From contig JAPWUH010000057.1 of assembly GCA_028275645.1 (NCBI GenBank), positions 1 through 7,211 of the forward strand: 7,211 nt of DNA, in the 5' to 3' direction. Source of the stretch: Caldivirga sp. Lineage in GTDB: Archaea; Thermoproteota; Thermoprotei; Thermoproteales; Thermocladiaceae. The translations under genes and the position numbers were made by a program. A model generated the notes under the pieces. It saw nothing but the letters and a program-made list of their open reading frames with translations. It was not told the origin of the DNA and did not search any database. The first letter of the stretch is position 1, and each line of letters starts with the position of its first letter. This document shows positions 4,752 through 7,211 of the stretch, piece by piece.

Positions 4752-5996
4752 TTAATCCTCCCGTAAATTAATCCCCAACCTACTTAAGTCCCTCCAAAAC
4801 AACCTGTTACTCTTGTTAACGCACTCGGCATTATCAATGGTGGTTTCACCCTCTGAGCCAGCACCAATAACCCCACCCATCATGGCTATCCTATGGTCAT
4901 TTGGACACTTAATGAATGCGCCGTGAGTTCTAGAACTTAGTATCCTTATTTCATCTTCACTGTACTGCACATGCGCACCAAAAGCCATCAGGGTGCTTGA
5001 TATGGTCACTAACCTATTGCTCTCCTTAAAGGCCAAGTGCCTAACACCAGTTATCACAGTTTCCCCAGCTGCAAATGGGGCAACCGACGCCACGACTGGG
5101 GCTAGGTCCGGTGAGTCCCTAAGGTTAACTAACACCCCACTTAACTCACCCCTACCCTCAACGGTCCAATTGCCGTTGCTGAATGTACTTACGGCCCCCA
5201 TCTCCCTGAACAGGTTAACCACAGAATCATCACCGTAACCCATGGGCTCAGGCAGCCCGGTCACGGTGACACTACCCCCTGTGGTTAAGGCTAATGCGGC
5301 GTAGAAGCCTGAGAGGGCATAATCCCCTGGGACATTAAGGGTACCTAGCCTTGGGGTGCATTGATTAATGGTTATTGTGTCGCCGGTGGCGTGGACCCTG
5401 CACCCGGATTCCTCAATAACCCTCCTGGTTAAGTCAATGTATTGCCTAGACACTGGCTCACCAATCACCCGTATCGTTAAGCCGACAACTAGGCCCGTTA
5501 GCATTAACCCTGAGATGTATTGGCTAGTTAAATCACCCCTAACCTCGACGAAACCACCCCTAATCGGCCCAGTTACGGTAACCGGCAGTGAATACCCTGA
5601 GACGCGTGCCCCCAGTTCCTCCAGTGATTCAAGTAACTCCCGTATTGGCCTACCCCTAAGCGTCTCATCACCATCAATGGTGATTGAACCACTGCAGGTT
5701 GCAGCCAGGGCTGTGCCAATCCTTAGAGTTGTCCCTGAACCACCAACATCAACGTATCCACCGCATGGTTTCGAGTTTGGCGTAACCACAATACATTCCC
5801 CACTTTGCTTAACCTCAGCCCCCAGGGCCTTTGCCATTCTAATAGCAGCCTCCACATCGTCAGATTGGGGTAAGCCACATATTGTGGATTCACCATTACT
5901 TATTGTCGACAGTAATATAAGCCTAATGGCCCAACTCTTTGACCTAGGTGCCTCAACCAGCCCAAGGGCCTTAGACTTGGTAATCCTGACAATCAT
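4752..5996 (-). CDS. aroA: 3-phosphoshikimate 1-carboxyvinyltransferase (EPSP synthase)
   Basis: A 414-residue enzyme joining shikimate 3-phosphate and phosphoenolpyruvate to make EPSP, the sixth step of the shikimate pathway. Landmarks in order, with E. coli equivalents from memory: APRSKSWAIR with K20, S21, R25 (K22, S23, R27); GGSGTTLR 85-92; R116-P117 (R124); TSQY 157-160 (S169-S170-Q171); GDY with D225 (D242); SPD with D297 (D313, the proton acceptor); KESNR 324-328 (K340-E341...R344); NDHR 366-369 (R386); K395 (K411). Length is typical of archaeal AroA. Deviations are Gly86 where N94 is expected, Thr157 for the first serine of SSQ, Asn327 for the aspartate of KE(T/S)DR, Arg18 for Gly in PGSKS, and Ile93 where E. 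coli has P101. Catalytic residues are kept, so it should be active. The ATG has a strong Shine-Dalgarno. It is divergent from an aminotransferase gene. Confidence 0.95.
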   Translation of the reverse strand: MIVRITKSKALGLVEAPRSKSWAIRLILLSTISNGESTICGLPQSDDVEAAIRMAKALGAEVKQSGECIVVTPNSKPCGGYVDVGGSGTTLRIGTALAATCSGSITIDGDETLRGRPIRELLESLEELGARVSGYSLPVTVTGPIRGGFVEVRGDLTSQYISGLMLTGLVVGLTIRVIGEPVSRQYIDLTRRVIEESGCRVHATGDTITINQCTPRLGTLNVPGDYALSGFYAALALTTGGSVTVTGLPEPMGYGDDSVVNLFREMGAVSTFSNGNWTVEGRGELSGVLVNLRDSPDLAPVVASVAPFAAGETVITGVRHLAFKESNRLVTISSTLMAFGAHVQYSEDEIRILSSRTHGAFIKCPNDHRIAMMGGVIGAGSEGETTIDNAECVNKSNRLFWRDLSRLGINLRED

Positions 5997-6004
5997 TGCT
6001 GTAA

Positions 6005-6012
6005 GATCACCT
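6005..6012 (-). promoter_or_regulatory. aroA: Strong Shine-Dalgarno of aroA
   Basis: On the minus strand AGGTGATC is a full eight-base match to the archaeal anti-Shine-Dalgarno complement and ends eight bases before the aroA ATG. It fixes this start and implies an mRNA with a leader, unlike most first genes in this window. Confidence 0.75.
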
Positions 6013-6034
6013 AAGCCGCCTTTTTAAGCATGTA

Positions 6035-6049
6035 GGAAATACTTATACA
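6035..6049. promoter_or_regulatory. Shared A/T element in the aroA-aminotransferase divergent promoter
   Basis: GGAAATACTTATACA reads on the plus strand as a purine-rich BRE and a TATA box about 28 bases before the aminotransferase ATG at 6073. On the minus strand TGTATAAGTATTTCC would place an aroA start near 6018, about 21 bases before the ATG, leaving room for the Shine-Dalgarno. A second minus-strand candidate, CTTAAAAA at 6021-6028, would start transcription inside or after the Shine-Dalgarno and fits less well. Confidence 0.5.
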
Positions 6050-6072
6050 GCCGGCTTAGGTATGTTAACCCA

Positions 6073-7211
6073 ATGAACATTGATGGCTTGCTCTCGGAAA
6101 GGGCCAACTACATGAAGGCTAGTGATATAAGGGAGCTGCTTAAGTGGGTCACGGCAGATGTAATATCCTTTGGTGGCGGCTTACCTGACCTATCCCAATT
6201 ACCGCTGGGTGAATATTCTGATGTGGCCAAGTACGTCATCAGTAATTACGGCTTAAAGGCCCTTCAATACGGCAAGACTGAGGGGGTTGATGAGCTCAAG
6301 GATGAGCTCGTCAGGTTCATGTCGAGGTACGGCATTAGGGCTGATCCAACCCAAATACTCCCAACAGTCGGTAGCCAGGAGGCCATAGAGCTGGTGGCGA
6401 GGGTTTTCATAGACCCCGGCGACGTCATAATAACGGAAAAGCCAACATACCTAGCTGCACTGCAAGCCTTCAGGGTCTACAGGGCCAGGATAATTGGCGT
6501 TGATATGGATAATGATGGGTTAGTTATTGATAAACTTGAGGACACCATTAAGAGACTTAGGAGTGAGGGGGCTAGGATTAAGTTTCTCTATACCATACCT
6601 GTGTGTCAAAACCCAACCGGCATAACCATGAGCCTGGATAGGAGGAAGGCACTACTTGAGTTAGCTAGTAAATACGACCTAATGGTCATTGAGGATAACC
6701 CCTACAGCTACTTCACATTCGAACCCGTGGACACAACCCCCTTAAAGGCGTTGGATAGGGAGGGTAGGGTAGTCTACATGTCGACGTTCAGTAAGATAAT
6801 TGCGCCAGGCATTAGGCTTGGTTGGGTTGTTGCGGATCAGGAGGTGGTTAACTGGTTAGCCATAGCTAAGCAGGCCATAGACCTACACACACCTACACTA
6901 AGCCAGTACATAGCGTACGAGCTATTGAGGAGGGGGATCGTGGACAGGTACATATCTATCATTAAGGAGACTTATAAAGTTAAGAGGGATGCAATGCTGG
7001 ATGCATTATCAAGGTACATGCCCAGGGGTGTTTCATGGACAAGGCCCAGTGGGGGCATGTTCATATGGGTAACCGTGCCCAGCAACATAAGGACTGAGGA
7101 TATGCTTGCCTTAGCCATAAGGAAGTATAAGGTAGCCTACGTACCAGGTAAGTCCTTCTACCCAGATGAGGATGTGCACAACAACATGAGGCTAAACTTC
7201 ACCTACCCAAC
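6073..7211 (+). CDS. Class I/II PLP-dependent aminotransferase (LysN/Aro8-like), 3' end cut
   Basis: 379 codons are visible from the ATG at 6073, open to the right edge; relatives are about 400 residues, so perhaps 20-30 are missing. It is a fold-type I PLP enzyme. Markers are FGGGLPD (33-39) near the N-terminus, GSQEAIEL (100-107), the EKPTY turn with Y126 stacking on the cofactor ring, QNPTG (179-183), EDNPY with D208 and Y211 contacting the pyridine ring, STFSK with Schiff-base Lys241, APGIRLGW with phosphate-binding Arg248, and MRLNF with Arg373 for the substrate carboxylate. The opening DIRELLKW...VISFGGGLPD is typical of the group containing 2-aminoadipate (LysN), kynurenine and aromatic (Aro8-like) aminotransferases. 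Divergence from aroA makes a role in phenylalanine/tyrosine synthesis plausible, but substrate specificity cannot be read from sequence. The cofactor loop reads PVCQNPTG, with cysteine where phenylalanine is more usual. Confidence 0.92.
   Translation, partial: MNIDGLLSERANYMKASDIRELLKWVTADVISFGGGLPDLSQLPLGEYSDVAKYVISNYGLKALQYGKTEGVDELKDELVRFMSRYGIRADPTQILPTVGSQEAIELVARVFIDPGDVIITEKPTYLAALQAFRVYRARIIGVDMDNDGLVIDKLEDTIKRLRSEGARIKFLYTIPVCQNPTGITMSLDRRKALLELASKYDLMVIEDNPYSYFTFEPVDTTPLKALDREGRVVYMSTFSKIIAPGIRLGWVVADQEVVNWLAIAKQAIDLHTPTLSQYIAYELLRRGIVDRYISIIKETYKVKRDAMLDALSRYMPRGVSWTRPSGGMFIWVTVPSNIRTEDMLALAIRKYKVAYVPGKSFYPDEDVHNNMRLNFTYP

Noticed and set aside
5368..6027. 219-codon open frame on the plus strand opposite aroA
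   Set aside because: It is antisense to a clear EPSP synthase gene, is rich in Pro, Ser and Thr with no recognisable domain, and its reading frame follows the codon pattern of aroA.
6062..6076. Four-codon mini-ORF (ATG TTA ACC CAA TGA) overlapping the aminotransferase ATG as ATGA
   Set aside because: The TATA box predicts transcription starting near 6071-6073, so this ORF would not be in the mRNA. It is short enough to occur by chance.

Overview
The window looks like ordinary chromosome from a hyperthermophilic or thermoacidophilic crenarchaeon (Thermoproteota), most likely Thermoproteales in the Vulcanisaeta/Caldivirga/Pyrobaculum area; the genus is inference. The evidence is an archaeal GHMP-type shikimate kinase end, an Rpb5-like RNA polymerase subunit H, a COG1325-type RNA-binding exosome-associated protein, a PaREP1/HEPN-like helical protein, heavy use of AGG for arginine, and TATA boxes about 25 bases upstream of start codons, as expected for leaderless mRNAs. 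Nine genes can be supported, two of them cut by the window edges. Coding density is high: no gene-free stretch reaches 300 bases (the longest is about 150 bases, 1437-1583), and I saw no tRNA, rRNA, CRISPR array, insertion sequence or integrase.

Layout: (1) 2-217 (+), C-terminal quarter of archaeal shikimate kinase. (2) 330-1156 (+), an apparent two-gene unit of an Hsp20 small heat shock protein followed two bases later by RNA polymerase subunit H (Rpo5). (3) 1197-1436 (-), a small zinc-ribbon protein, divergent from (4) a radical SAM protein of unknown function (1584-3227, +). (5) 3217-3663 (-), a COG1325/PF01877 RNA-binding protein that overlaps the radical SAM gene tail-to-tail and is divergent from (6) a universal stress protein (3702-4130, +), with both promoters packed into 38 bases. 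(7) 4158-4643 (-), a PaREP1/HEPN-like protein lying downstream of (8) EPSP synthase aroA (4752-5996, -). (9) 6073-7211 (+, cut), a class I/II PLP aminotransferase divergent from aroA.

Two shikimate-pathway enzymes (kinase, then EPSP synthase, which act consecutively) and an aminotransferase that could act at the end of aromatic amino acid synthesis bracket a block of stress and RNA-metabolism genes: Hsp20, RNAP subunit H, an exosome-associated RNA binder and a universal stress protein. I do not see a clear new multi-gene system. The points most worth checking are the radical SAM protein and its start codon, the interlocked divergent promoter at 3664-3701, the hsp20-rpo5 pairing, the repeat-bearing region upstream of the PaREP1/HEPN-like gene, and the substituted active-site positions of AroA.
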